Counted from the first letter of the stretch, positions 9,714 to 21,458 are shown. The stretch is DNA of 64,000 nt from Chondrus crispus (GCF_000350225.1 NW_005179076.1:131888-195887); one strand, 5' to 3'. The notes: generated by a model from the sequence alone, not told the origin. Translations and numbers: made by a program.

Positions 9714-10679
9714 TGTAGTGCAATGGGCCTGTTAGGCAGAGACCAAGGTGCGACGGTCCAATACAAACAACAGCAACAAAAACAACAACTGCCAACGGCA
9801 CAGCGCTACGGAGTGTTCGAAGCTCCCTGTCCTCTTTAAGCGGGTTTGCGGCCCGCAGTAGCTCGGATCCCTGATAGGGGGGGCAGAGAGAAGGGCCCAG
9901 CCCGGGATCGGTAAATGGTGGTAGAGACTTGTAAAGGCAACTGCTCGACGAGTTCGGAGGGGTTTGGAGGTAAACCTGGTCCGATGGGTCGTAAATCCAA
10001 TGCTCGAAGAACGCCTTGTACACCTTATACCCTTGATAAGGTCTTCAACGGGGACGTCGCAACGTAGCCCGTCGGGAAAGAAGAAAACGTAGCAGCGCTA
10101 CACCGTCGTACTGCCCGATGGCAAAGTACCAACAACGGATCAGTCGCAACCAGATTCCGATGGAACCAACACTGAGAAAGGCACCACTGGTGCACCAACA
10201 CAAAAGCCCGATGGCAAATGACGTCACGTTGCGGATCGCAATCCTACAAGGTGGGACCAACTCAAGATTAAGGGAAATTAGGATAGGGAAATAAAGGAAA
10301 TTGATAAGGGAAAAAGGGGACCCCCGAGCGCAAAGAATAAAGTAATCTGTAGTTAAAGGGAACGTCTTGTAAAAGACGGACTTCAACCAAGGCGATATCA
10401 GACTCTGGCAACTCGGGTTACCTTTATTGACTTGGTGGTCAGAGGGCTAAGGTATATATCGCCCCGCCGGAACCACTACAGTAGCTCGCGGCGCTAGATC
10501 CTAAATCTAATCTAATGTCAGCAAAATTAATGCTAACTAATTAACTAAATGAAATAAAATAATTAAAAATTAAAACTGTGCAATTATTCACACGTGTGTC
10601 CCCCAACCCGGACTATTTGTTATATCCAAAATATTTTCCTCTCTTTTCACCCCCCTTTTCAGGTGCGTATTGCACTACA
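9714..10679 (-). repeat. LTR of element A (family 1), 966 bp
   Basis: The ends are TGTAGTGCAAT and its inverse complement, giving the usual TG...CA. The sequence matches element B's LTR (27041-28165) throughout, including a TATATA block near 10450 and an AT-rich stretch near 10500-10580. B's copy is about 160 bp longer. No open frame in it looks real. Confidence 0.88.
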
Positions 10680-11024
10680 TAACCCCCCTTCATTCCGTGT
10701 TGTCGGGTTGAAGGTAGTTATACCACACCGTTCTAAGGTAACTAACAGATGCTGCCTTAGAATAAGCGGGAAGTCGGGCGTAGGCGGAAAGTCACCGACA
10801 AGTCCGTGCTTGTCCCCCCTCCCCGCCGCCGGTTGGCTCCATATTTAATATGCAAAGTAATCTATCATAACCCCACAGTGCCTCGATACTGTACTGTATT
10901 ACTGTCAGCCGTCGGGGCTGACAGTACACGTAGTACCCGTGTGTGTGCGCGCTTCGTTCACGCGTGATACACGTGTGCTCGTGTATGCAGGCGCCCCTCG
11001 TACCCGTGGGGTACACGTGGACAT
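10680..11024 (-). repeat. Fragments of family-2 LTRs
   Basis: 10729-11024 matches the promoter-proximal half of the full LTR at 11025-11679, with the same hairpins: GACAAG/CTTGTC, CTGTCAGCC/GGCTGACAG and a CTAAGG/CCTTAG pair. 10680-10728 is the first ~49 bp of another copy starting TGTGGTATAA (minus strand), cut by insertion of element A. Confidence 0.75.
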
Positions 11025-11679
11025 TGTAGCATAAACACCCCCAGCGATAGGGGTGTATGCACAGTTCGACCGAGACCCCGTCCGATCCGGAAGATGGGGG
11101 TGAAGCAGGACACCAGCTAACGGCACCGGGCAGCGGGCCCGGGTAGCGTGGTAGAGCAGGAACGGGGAGGACACCGGTACGCGCGAGCGGTTCGACGCCT
11201 CGACGCCCCGGCGCGGTACTGGGTAGCGATCCAGTACCGACGGGCGGAGGCGGAGCCGACTCATGGGCCTACCGCGCGCGTCCTCAACCCGCGCTCGGTG
11301 CCGCTCTAAGGTAGTTAGCGAGCGCTACCTTAGAATAAGCGGGAAGTCGGACCTTGACGGTCGGTGGGTGACAAGTCCGTGCTTGTCTTCCTCCACCGCC
11401 GCCGGTCCGCTCCATATTTAATGTACATAATAACCTATCATAATAGTACAGTACCGATGTACTGTAGCGGTCGGTCGACACTGTAAACTGTCAGCCATCG
11501 GGGCTGACAGTAAACGTGTGTGTGCGCTCTTCGGTCCCGCGCGTACACGTGTACACGTGCGCCCCCTGTACTCGGGGGTAGACGTGGTGGGACTGTAGAG
11601 CATCAAGCCCCACAGTAATCGATCCGATTCTGAGTTGATCTAATTTAAAATAAAGCCCCAGGGGGGGGGTTATACTACA
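11025..11679 (-). repeat. 3' LTR of element C (family 2), 655 bp
   Basis: The edges are TGTAGTATAA on the minus strand and its inverse counterpart TGTAGCATAA on the plus strand at 11025. The LTR aligns with element D's at 33549-34141 over its length. Shared blocks are ACATTAAATATG (likely TATA region), the GACAAG/CTTGTC hairpin, and a GTCGGTACTGGATCG block. It is directly preceded (minus-strand sense) by a polypurine tract at 11680-11694. Confidence 0.85.
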
Positions 11680-11712
11680 CGCCCCCCCTTAAGCGGGGAC
11701 GTCCGCGTCCAC
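11680..11712 (-). promoter_or_regulatory. Polypurine tract and hairpin next to the LTR, element C
   Basis: On the minus strand CTTAAGGGGGGGCG touches the LTR, which is the place where plus-strand DNA synthesis is primed. Before it is a 7-bp stem (7-4-7) with one mismatch. The pair is a near copy of 16537-16568. Confidence 0.75.
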
Positions 11713-11736
11713 GGGTGCTTGTAGAGAGGGGACAAC

Positions 11737-14430
11737 ATGTACGGCCACGCCGTCTATACGGTCGATTCCGCTCTCCCTGTCGACTCTGCTCCCTGCTCGC
11801 TATCCTCCGTGCTCCGTCTCGCACCTCCCTACGCGCGCGCAGGTCATTCCTCCTCCCCTTCTGGGGACGACGAATTCGTCGTCACTCCGTCACCCCTGCC
11901 CCCCTTCCGGCGCGCGATCCTGCGCGTTCCCTCCGGGCTGGTTCTCGACATCACCCTACTACCCCCGTCGCGGGAGTCCGTCCTCGTTCATCTGGCCTCA
12001 GCTCTGTCGGCTCTCTCTCCCGTCCTTCCTCACGGGCTCGTCAACTCTGTCGGTCGCGTACTCGGTTCGCGCGTCCCGTGTCTCCCTATGTCGTCCCTCA
12101 TCCCTTTTCGGGGCGGTCCTTCGCTCCCTCTGCCCCCGCCTGGCAGTGGATCGGGCACGCCGGTTGTCTGCCCCTTGACCACTGAGGACCCCACCTCCGT
12201 CGAGGAGGGATGTGCATCCGGGCTACCTTCTGCCGGTGCCGATTCGTCGGCTCCCCCGCCATGGTGGCCTCCGCGTCCTTTCCGGAAGTCCCGGGGGGGT
12301 CGCGCGTCTACCGTGTCCGACGAGTTATGCCCCCCGCCTTCCATCATCCCGCCGCCAGATGCTCGTCCGGTGACTGGGGCCTCGGTGCCGCTTCGACCTG
12401 AGCGTGTTGACGACGCGGTCGGCCTCTCCGGTGGAGACCTCGTGACGGGGCCTCGCGGTGGCCCGTACCACCCCGGGGAGGGCTCGCATGAGGCCTTTGG
12501 CAGCTGCCAGCATCCCGGTGCGCCGCGCGCTGCCCCCCGCCTCGACGAGGGCGGAGAGAGGGAGGCGTCCAACACCTCCATGAGGTGGCTGGGGGTGCCC
12601 TTGGAGCGGTCAATCCCGCTACCGCTCGGTCGCTTGACATACGCGTGGCGACGCCATGCGCGGGCGAGCGTAACAGTGGGGGAGCTGCTGTCGCCAGTGT
12701 GCTGGAAAGGACCTTCTACGAATTCGGTCCATATACGAAGGAGGGCTGACCGAAGAGGCCTCCTTGGCGCTGGGTTGCCTCCTCGCCGAGGGCGGTGGCG
12801 CTCCTTACCAACTACCCGACGAGATTCCTAGTGATAGGACTTTCGCTTTTTGCGTGGAAGAGGTCGAGTATGTCGACCACATGTTGACGTACCTCTTCCA
12901 CCGGGGGCCCCGTGGTCCCCCTCGCTTCATTCTCCCGGAGGTCACCGGGCTCTACGTCGGCCCCCGTCCGCGCACTCGCTCTAAGGCGCGAGCGGCCCTC
13001 CAGAAGTCCGCATGTTCCCTCATGCGGATTCACCACATTGCCCTGGCGCCCAACGATTGGGCGACTTACGGGCACCGCGGGGAAGAGGACGGGCGCGTGT
13101 TCTCGTCCGCCTCGTTCTCCCCGGGCTTGTCGAGAAGCGATTTCCCTGAGCTTCCGCCGGTCGTAGGGGAGTTGCTCCTCTCGTTGGGAGTTCACCCGTT
13201 ACTCCCCTATGCCTCGAAGCACTTCGGCTTTGCCTGCGGTGACCCGAAACACCTGGTTTTTGATTACCTCGCGTACAACGTAGAGCGAGAATGGGCGTGG
13301 TGTCTTGGTAACGCCTTCATGAATGAGGTCTCTCTCCACGGGCGTGCTTTCGTGCAACCCGTGGGGGTACTCTCCTTCCTTGGGCGAGTGGCGCTATCCC
13401 TTCCGGACGTTGCCATGCATCCTCTCGAGCGTGGCTCACCGTGTGTGGCCTGGTCGTACTCCTCTGTACTAGACCTGATGCACCGCGCCGGGCGGTGCCC
13501 GAACGTAATCGTCGTCCTTGGACGGACTACACGACAGGGACTCGGAGCCTCTTTCTCCTGTATGACCATCGGAGCGACTCCTTCGTGGCCCGTCCAAGCG
13601 TCCCCACCGCGGGCCCGTCCCGAGGAAAGGGAGGCGTCGGGTCTACGGCGCGCGAGGCGCATCGGAAGCAGTATCGTGACCTGGACGGCGAGCTTCCCCC
13701 AATCGCGTTGGCCAGGGTGAGCGTGCCGTCGGTGCTTCCCAAGGCGGGTCACGATACTGCGTCGGGGTCCCCGTTGCCCCCTCTGCCTTCTCTTGGCTCC
13801 GTCGGTTGCCTCGGTGCCCAACGGAACACCGCGTTGACCCTTGACCTAGCTCGCGACGAGCTCACCGCAATCCCCAGGTTGTCTCGCGCCCTGGGGAGTC
13901 TGGTCGATAGGGCTTGGACTGTAGAGGGACTACTCCGTACCCTTACGAGCTGGTATGTCGAACGTAGCAGCGAAGTGCGCCGTCTCGGGGCGGAACGACG
14001 GGCGTTTGCCGCAGAGCGTGACTCCCTCGCAGAGCAGCTCCGCGGCTCTCAGGATGAGCTGAAGGTTCTACGAGAGTCGTCCTCCTTACAGGCGAGTGGT
14101 CTCCGGCGCGCGGCGGCCGATTGCGATAGATACCGCGGCGAGCGGGACGCCCTTAGGGCCGAACGTGTCGCCCCGTCGGCCGTGAGCCTTCCTGGCCCTG
14201 TGCCACGCCAGGGCCTTCGAGACCCTTACCAGAGTCGCGAGCTCGACTCTTCGATGGCCGACGAACTCGCGACTTCGGTCAACCCAGCTCGCCGGTGGAC
14301 AACGCATGGCGTAGTCGCCCTTCCACCGCTTCACGAGACGGAGGCGGGTGTACCGTCGCACCCTTGCTACTGCCCCGCGAGCGGGCGGGCTTCCGGGCCG
14401 CCGGCGTTCCCCGACGGGACGGAGCACTGA
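11737..14430 (+). pseudogene. Antisense accessory ORF of element C (ORFx), frameshifted
   Basis: Homologue of the intact 753-residue protein at 31099-33360, recognised by shared blocks: RW-L/F-GVP; AEGGG then YQLPDE-x-x-x-DRTFA; SSCSLMR/SACSLMR; SLGVHPLL; YEREWAW/VEREWAW; RAFVQP; a WTDYTTG/WMDYTTG motif; and a coiled-coil near the end. It starts at the ATG 11737, 58 bases from the LTR edge. The frame changes near 12700-12770 and again near 13490-13520, so this copy is dead. It is transcribed in the sense opposite to the element's pol. No known family or enzyme motif is visible. Confidence 0.8.
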
Positions 14431-16536
14431 TCGGTCGAGTCTATCAGCGCTCCCTGCGCGTCCTTTGTTAGCCCCCTTTCTCCGTAAAGCCCTTCAGGCA
14501 TTTCCTGGTCCCCTTTTCCCGACATTTGGTAGTTGCCGTTTTCCTCCTTCGCCCTTACCGGAGCGGTATGCCGAAGAGTGGTCGGACTTTCCGCCCTCGT
14601 AACGAGGGCGGCCATACGCGCCCGCATGTACAAGGTGGCGCGTCGACGTGCGGAACCTGCTCACTGACCCACAGTATCTCGCCCGTACCGGGGGCCTTTG
14701 AATAAGGGAGTCGCTCGGCTCTGCACTTTTGTTTCCTTCCTCGTTAATCATCGTTAACTAACCTCGGACGGGGTCTCTCCTCGTCGAGACAGGGGAGGTT
14801 GCGCCTGGCGACATCGCTCCTACTCAGCCCTCGATTCCGAGGGGAGGGGCGAGTAGAGAAGCTTGTCACGTTAGTCGCCTCGGGGTCCGCGGTCTCTCGC
14901 GCCCTTCGATGGGGGTGGTTTCTGCCGGACCTCCTCCCATCCCGTGGCGTCCGGGTCGTGCCGAACCCGCGTCACGGGGTCGCGCGTACCGGGGTCCCTT
15001 TCGGTTTCCATTCGGGGCGGATTCGCGCACCTTCTGACGCCGTCTCGGGGCGTCTGGTGCCTCGCGGTCCCTCTTCGTGCTCGCTGGCAGTGGCCTTCCT
15101 CCTTGCTCGTTCGAAAGCGTTGACACCTATTCGTTAGTATGATCATACGCTCGTGCCATCCGTTCCGGACGGAGTCGTACTATTCTTTCGCGGAATGCGT
15201 GGAGTTTGGGGCATGGTCGCTCACGAGAGCGGCCATGTCCCCTCCTCGATGCTTCTCCTGACAGATCCGTGACGCCGTCTGTGTGGAGCGTGGCGGCGGC
15301 GCGGTCACGACTTCGGGGCGTCGGCGTTCCACGCCCTCGCGCTACCTCGGTCCCCGGCAGTCGGTCGTTCTGGTTCGTCCTTGCCAGGGCGACCTGTTCT
15401 CCGTATTCGACGGGAGTCGGCGCGGCGCACGTATAGCGCAATGGAGGGGTCAGTAGCGTCAGTGACCGTGAGTTGGCGTTCTCCGTCGCCGCTCGCAGGT
15501 AAGCGCAAGGGTAGCGTGCGCTCGTCATCTCCTCTACCGTAGCAACCCGGCCCGTCGTCTCTCGTGGTAGCACAGCTCGGACCCGTCGCTCAACCCGTCC
15601 GCAGTCGGACGCGTGACGGGGAGACGGGGAGGGCGAGTCGTTCGGTCACCTTGGTGTGCGTGGGTGTCGAAATTGCGGGGCGCCCGCTCGATGCGGCGCC
15701 CCTGTCGAGCTCGCTCCTTCCTCCCTTCTAGTGAGGGGGCGGACGTGTGTACCTTCACGCGAGTATTTGTTGTACCGTCGGGCAGCGTCGTCCGGTTTCG
15801 CTCTTGCTTGGCACATGGCGCACAGTACCCCTGTGTGCTATGCATGTGCGGGTGTAATTGCCCCTGTTAATTTTCCGTTATTTTCAGAGGCTGGCGGCGG
15901 GGTAATTTAGGGCCGACGCGAGCCGGTGTTGCTGCGTGGCGTGCAGCTCCGGTGTCGCTCGTTCTCATACCCCGTAATTTCCCTTATTTCGGGGTATGCC
16001 CCGGCGGCGGTTTTGAAGTGTCTCGCGCGTTTTCTCGCACACCACCCATATGGATGGGGTCATGCTCCGATCGTTCGTTCGGTTATCGTGCGGACTGAAC
16101 GCTGGATATGAGCCTCCCCCTTCTCGGGTACACCGAACTTAGAGGAGGGCATTTTGGTCGCTTCCTCCGCCCGCCAAAGGGCTCCCGTGGCTCCGCTAGT
16201 GCTCGCCTCTTTCGTCGGTCGTCTCCCTGCCGCAGTTGCCGGACTTAACGGAACGGCCGGCAATTCTGTTCGGGAGGGGGGTTGTCCGACGGTTCCGCTC
16301 CGAACGGGGTTTTGCGGTCCTCGTAATGTCGGTCATTACGAGGGCTGAACATTTTTTCAGGCAGTTCGTACTGTCCTGTTCTTATGGCTCGCGTCCCTGA
16401 CGTCCGAGAAGTCAAGACGACTTGACTTAAACACGTCCCCGGCTGTGACCCTCCGATAGGGTCAGCCGTCCTCCTTCGCTTCCCCTTTTCGTCTGTTCGT
16501 GCAGGCTGGGGTTAATCCGCGAAGGAGCGGTTGAGG
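14431..16536. other. Non-coding part of element C's cassette, hairpin-rich
   Basis: No convincing ORF. Several short inverted repeats stand out: around 14592 (CCCTCGTAACGAGGG), 15211-15240, 15678-15705 and 16316-16346 (CCTCGTAATG... CATTACGAGG). It occupies the same place as the hairpin arrays of element D (29280-30860), though the primary sequences differ. Confidence 0.5.
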
Positions 16537-16568
16537 GCCCCCCCTTAAGCGTGAACGTTCGCGTTCAC
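16537..16568 (-). promoter_or_regulatory. Second hairpin and polypurine tract, element C
   Basis: The minus strand has a perfect stem GTGAACG/CGTTCAC with a four-base loop, overlapping the last codons of pol, then CTTAAGGGGGGGCC. It duplicates the tract beside the LTR (11680-11712) over about 32 bp. The two copies differ at stem positions, partly in a compensatory way. Confidence 0.75.
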
Positions 16569-18034
16569 AATTTGGGTGAGGTCTCTGCCGGTACGTCTCC
16601 GGAGGCGTTGGGCGTAACGAGACACCAATTCCTCCGGGACGTGAGTCCGCGCAGTCCAAGTGGGCGCGTCGTAATCATCCCACTTGACGAGGAACTCCGT
16701 AGTTCCGTCTTCCATGACTCGATGTCTCAGTAGCCGTTCGACGGCATAATGCGTTTCCGCGGTGTCCTTATCGGCGAGGTCCGGCGGGGTCGTCGTACTT
16801 GCTCGTGGCGCGTCTATCGGAGACGGCGCGTACACGCAGCGGTCGGCGGAGACTCGCTCCGTGACCCCATCACAATCGATCGTGATGGCTCGGCGGTCAT
16901 TGGCGAGCACGCGGTAGGGTCCGGCAGCGGGCGAAGCAAGCTTGTTTGATGTCTTAGCCCCATCGGTGGGGTTGAGATATACATATTCTCCGGGACGGAG
17001 CCGGGAATTAATACGTCGTATGCGCTTATTGAAGTCGCGCTTGTAGCGAGCCTGCGTCCGACGCAGGCTCCCGTAGGCCTTTTGGATAGTCGAGTTTAAG
17101 GTCTTGAGGAACTCGGCACGTTGGTTCCCCCTATCGAAAGGGGGCGCGTCGCCTTCCGCCCTTCGGAGAGAGAACTCCGGCGGTGGCCTGCTGAGCACGA
17201 GCTCAAACGGCGTGGTGCGTGTAGTGCAATTTACGTGGGAGTTGTACGCATACGTAAGCGGCCCCACGTACACATCCCAGTCGTCCTGGTGTTCACCTAC
17301 GTAGTTCCGCAGCATCGAGGCGATTGTTCGGTTATATCGCTCGACTTGCCCGTTCGTCTGGGGATGGTACGCCGAAGTGTACAAATTCGTTATCCCCAGG
17401 ACGCGGCACGTGCTGTGGAAGAACTTGGCATTAAACTGAGGGCCGTTGTCCGAAAGCAACGTGCGAGGGACGCCATACTTGAACACCCACGAGTCGCAGA
17501 ACGCAACTGCGACCATGTACGCTGTTATCGTGCGGAGCGCAATTACTTGCGTTAGCTTACTGAAGCGGTCCGTAATCACGAGCAGGAACCGTTTTCCTGC
17601 CTTCGTCTTGGGAAGCGGCCCCAAAATGTCGATCGCGAGGCTCTCGAGGGGCCTCGTTGCTGGAAATAATCTCAATCGATTGAGATGTTTCCTCAGCTTC
17701 ACCCGGTTCATCGCGCAGGTTCGACACCTTCGCACCGTGGCTGCACGTCTGCAGCCAGGTGGGGCCAGTAGTACTCGCGTCGAAGTGGGTAGTACATACA
17801 GTTCTGGCTCGGGTGCCCCGCGATGGACGGGTTGTGGCACAGGCGAAGGAGCCTGGCGTGGAGCGTCCGAGATACCACCACCTGAACGATATCAGGGTCG
17901 AAGGGGTGTCTTCGTCCCTTACCCCCTTGGCTCCTCCTGCTCCGTCTTCCCCTGTGCACGTCCCAGCTCGTCCCCCTTCTCCTGCCGCTGTTCCAGTTGC
18001 CGCCCCCTTGCCACCAATTGGCGACGCAGTCCAA
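16545..18034 (-). pseudogene. Element C integrase with C-terminal chromodomain
   Basis: The zinc-binding half (about 17708-18034) reads HARLLRLCHNPSIAGHPSQ followed by YYWPHLAADV. The second cysteine pair (CRTC) is in the frame 16545-17840, so a frameshift lies near 17750-17840. The catalytic core follows: LAIDILGPLPKTKAGKRFLL (Asp), LLSDNGPQFNAKFF (Asp) and HPQTNGQVERYNRTI (Glu), completing D,D-35-E. After the GPY-like region comes a chromodomain near the end (VERLLRHRVMEDGTTEFLVK, then WDDYDAPTW), which tethers chromovirus integration to chromatin marks. The stop is at 16545. Confidence 0.88.
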
Positions 18035-18199
18035 TCGACCAGGGGAGGTACGACCTCCCCGTCCTCTTCAAATATCGTCCAAAAGAACGATGGCGCCACC
18101 AGCGTTTATCGCACACTACTCTGTGCCTACAGAATAAACGAGGGGGCTCTTCAAGGAGCGTCCCTTGTTGACCTGCGCTTACTGGCGCAACTTGTCGCC

Positions 18200-19770
18200 T
18201 CACTTCCAAAGAAAAATATCCTTGGGTAAATCGTCCCATTGACCCCTTGCCGATGGTAGCGTCCTGCCGATCCATGTTCGGATCATTGTCCTCTGAGAGT
18301 GTCGTCCCCTCGTCGACGCTTCCCTTCGTTCCACCGAAAATAAATTGCATTTCCGTCTCCTATCAACTTCCTCCTCTTTTTTCATACGCTCCGTCGCCGC
18401 GGTCGCATCTTTTTCTCTCCACTTTCCTTCTCTTTTCCTCGTTACTGTCTCCCTTCTCTTATCCACTTTCCGTGCACCCCTGCGTCCCTTCGTAACACAT
18501 CGTCCCTTGACGTCAAATTTTCCTTCTCGCTCATAGCCACAGTAGTTTTCTCACCGCCCAAAAAAACCCAGGAAGAATGCAGTGACTTTTTGCATTCTGC
18601 ACACAAAGCCTTGCGTAGTTCCCCTTAAAATCAAAATTCCAGGGCTCTGACGATCATTCTTTCTGATAGGGTGCGCTCGTCGTGAATGTAGTCGCCAACT
18701 CGGTGGCGATCGGGGTCCTCTCTTCCTGATCTTGCCCTTTTGATGGGGTGCCACTCTGGCCACGTAGGCTTCTCAAGCCTATCAACTAACCCAGCTCGTT
18801 TGCGGCGGAGATGCCGTCGGCATGTCTCCGACTTTTTATCCCGCAAACTTTGCTCGTCAAAGAGCGCTTCAACCCTTGTCAATAAAAAAAGGTCATTCTG
18901 CTTCACCCGTTTTTTTTGTGCCTCATTTTCCTACTAAATAGGGAATTCTTCCCGTCTCCATCGACCTCCTTTTCCCTACAAACAGGCCGTGATGTTTGTG
19001 AAGGCGGGAATTTAATTTTCCCTCACCTCGCGTCATCCTCCAGCGCACCGTCTCTTTGCCTACTCTCCTTTTTTCTTCGTCCTGCCGTTTTTTCTTTTTT
19101 CTTTCATCTCAGCGAGTGACTCGATTCGTTGAGCTTGAGCGTGGCTGTCATGCGTGAATCCGGGCTTTTGCATGGATCGAAGTGGGTGTGAAGTTCTTGG
19201 TCCTCAGAGCTTCGTGCCACTATCAATTTGTCAAAACGAGAGGTACTCTCAGTAATTACACATATTCTCTCAAACGTCATCGCCGACGTTCGTCGCGTTT
19301 TCGGATCCAGAGGATCAACTTTCATCATCATGCATCCCTTTTGTCCGTTGGGATCGTTCCTCTTGTACGTCAACACTCGGCAAACATTCTGGAGAAAGTA
19401 CCGATTCGTTGCGTCGTCGGCTTCAGCGCTTGGATCTTCCACCCTTGACTCCTCCTCTTCTGCACAGTGTACGCGTTCCGAATCCTTCTCTTGAAGTAAC
19501 ACGGTCTTTTCATCCTCTTCTGGGGTGCTCTCATTTTCGCCCTCACACATGCAGCTCATGTCTCATTTTTCCTTCTCTTATTCTCCCCGGCTCTTCTCCC
19601 TCTTGTTAGTCGATCCACGCACCGACCTCTTCCATTTCCTTGAAACGTTTCCCTCCCATGTCACAACGCTTCCCGCTTGCTCAGGGATACGGATAAAATT
19701 TCGAATCTCCATTTTTTGTGGCTTGCTGGCGTACGGAACAGCGCGTGCGATGATACCGTCGTAATCGTAA
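18200..19770 (-). pseudogene. Decayed minus-strand coding traces, possibly gag of element C
   Basis: Three separate minus-strand frames look like protein rather than chance: about 19570-19770 (KMEIRNFIRIPEQAGSVV), 19104-19559 (151 codons, acidic head then NRYFLQNVCRVLTYKRNDPN), and 18551-18906 (LFLLTRVEALFDEQSL, later a CAECKKSLHSSW piece that could be a zinc knuckle). Stops and shifts separate them. I cannot assign a family. Position upstream of element C's integrase suggests gag or gag-pol debris. Confidence 0.3.
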
Positions 19771-21275
19771 GATCGTGACTCTTGTCGGTCTGCGCTGCGT
19801 TCTCTAGATCACAAGACAAAAAGGGCAAACAGAAAGAAAGAAAGGAAATTGAGCAGTAGTTGATCGTCGGTGATCAGTAAGTGTGTGTGGCGCGTGCGTT
19901 TGGAAAACTACGCGAGGGTCAGAGTTCATCGGAACCGAGAGGCTTATCGATATCTTTCAGTTAAGCTGTGCTTCTTCGATTCGCCGCATAATTGCAGACA
20001 GTAGGATCCCTCTGCCCTCGCTTGTGAATACAGCCGACGACTGACGTCGCTCCCTTGGTCGACATCCCGCGCGGGACGGGCACGCTCCACTTTTTCCTGC
20101 TGGTATCTTCGCATGGCGGAGGGGTTACGGACTTGTGCGCGCTGTTTGCACCCCTCTTTTTTTGTCTAAGTACTCGGCCCCTCGTGCGCTCCATTCGACA
20201 TGCCTTCCTAAATTTTGCTTCAAAATTCCCGATGTGGTTCTGCGTTCCCACTTGGGCATCGCGACACTTGTCGATTTGCACAGGGGGGAGTTGCGGTGTA
20301 CTCGGAGGTGTCCCGCGGCTTACGCGATGGGCCATCCAACGACAACTGCCTGCCCTTCGGACTCTCCCGTCGCATCGTGGTGCATCTCTTCATCCTCAAG
20401 AGGTACGCCTCCCCACGCCTCCAACACTCATTCCTGCCAATACCTCAGCTCCGTCGCACATCTCATCATCCACTTCCTCCTGCTTGCATGCGTATGCACC
20501 TCAGCCACATCCTTTAGACCCCTTCTCCCTCGACTCAAAGATAACCTACTCGTCCGTTTGACGCACCCCCATGTCCACCGTGGAGGACATTAGTCTGCAC
20601 CTCCTTTCCCTGTTGCCCCCCACAGTATCAGCGAGAATAGCCCACTTGCGCGGGATATTCGGGCGTATAGCATTCGCGACCGACACAGCCTGATCGGTAG
20701 GCCTGCACACGCAACTGCGAAACCACGCTTGTTCCTTCACTTACCCTCTTTTCAATGCGTTCCGCTCTCCCATTTATGCTGCCGTTTGGTTGCCACCAGA
20801 GACTTCCTCAATCACCCACAGCCCTTCAACCAGCCGTCGGCCATTTCAGCTCTTCTCCAACGACATGAAGTACGCCCCTCCAGGAAGCTCTGCCTTAATC
20901 TCATCGTCGTGCGCGGTCACTCGTAAAGCACACGTCTTCCGGACTCCGTCCTGTCTCACGGCGTTCGCTATATACTTATATTTTTCTAATCTAACTAATG
21001 TCACCTGGTTGGCCATCAACGTCGTGCATCCATTTTCCTTTTCTCTTCTTGTACGTGGACGACTTGGTTCACCTTCGTCATTCTCTTAGGGGCCCCGGAC
21101 GTTGCCCGTGGCTGTGTCTTTGACATCAAAAAACCAAAAAGAAACAAAACCGAAGCAAAGAAAAGGAAAAGAAAATAAAAGAGAGGTCTTCGTTATGACC
21201 CGGTGAGAATCCCGCCACGCGAGTGTCGGCCGTAACCTTGTCGAAGGCGGAATTGATCTCGAAGATTATTGCCTC
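19771..21275. other. Pyrimidine-rich stretch with no recognised gene
   Basis: Plus-strand frames at 20055-20593 overlap each other and are Ser/Pro/His-rich, without recognisable domains. A purine-rich run (AAACCAAAAAGAAACAAAAC type) lies at 21125-21185. I expected the 3' LTR of element B here but found no match to its LTR ends. Confidence 0.4.
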
Positions 21276-21458
21276 TTAAACGTCCTCCTTGGGCTCCTCG
21301 TAAACTTGCTGACTGACCTCCGCGGTGCGGGGTCGTGTTCCCAACATCTTCAAAAATAAAATAAAATAGAGCAACACAAAAGCAATCACGAAATAAAACA
21401 AAAACGAGACCGAATTGTTATGAACGTAAGAGTGAAAAAGGTGGATTATCCAGTCCAT
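21276..21458 (-). CDS. Short ORF with one membrane helix
   Basis: A 60-codon minus-strand frame whose centre is a strongly hydrophobic Phe/Leu/Val-rich stretch of about 22 residues, followed by a charged tail (YEEPKEDV). It lies downstream of element B's integrase, the place where some Ty3 elements carry env-like ORFs, but it is too short and isolated for a claim. Chance is a real alternative. Confidence 0.22.
   Translation of the reverse strand: MDWIIHLFHSYVHNNSVSFLFYFVIAFVLLYFILFLKMLGTRPRTAEVSQQVYEEPKEDV

Larger units (their letters stand above)
4236..10679 (-). mobile_element. Ty3/gypsy element A (family 1), 3' truncated
   Basis: Reading right to left on the minus strand: 5' LTR (9714-10679), primer site, gag, protease, reverse transcriptase and RNase H, then a break at about 4236 just before integrase. 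Element B carries the same proteins in the same order and shows what is missing: integrase, chromodomain and 3' LTR. Several frameshifts make it inactive. Its LTR abuts LTR debris of family 2 (10680 on), so A inserted into an older family-2 LTR. Confidence 0.9.
11025..18350 (-). mobile_element. Ty3/gypsy chromovirus element C (family 2), incomplete
   Basis: On the minus strand: integrase with chromodomain (16545-18034), a hairpin and polypurine tract, a 4.8 kb cassette containing an opposite-strand ORF, a second hairpin and polypurine tract, and the 3' LTR. Reverse transcriptase, protease and 5' LTR are not found to the right. The sequence loses recognisable pol similarity near 18350, so the element is 5' truncated or rearranged. 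Decayed minus-strand coding at 18550-19770 may be its gag, but this is unproven. Confidence 0.8.

Noticed and set aside
12030-14427. Minus-strand ORFs of 100-185 codons opposite ORFx of element C
   Set aside because: Shadows of a GC-rich coding strand; the plus-strand frames match the intact homologue at 31099-33360 and the minus-strand ones match nothing.
18350-21280. 3' LTR of element B
   Set aside because: No match to the LTR termini or internal landmarks (TGTAGTGCAAT, TATATA block) could be found.
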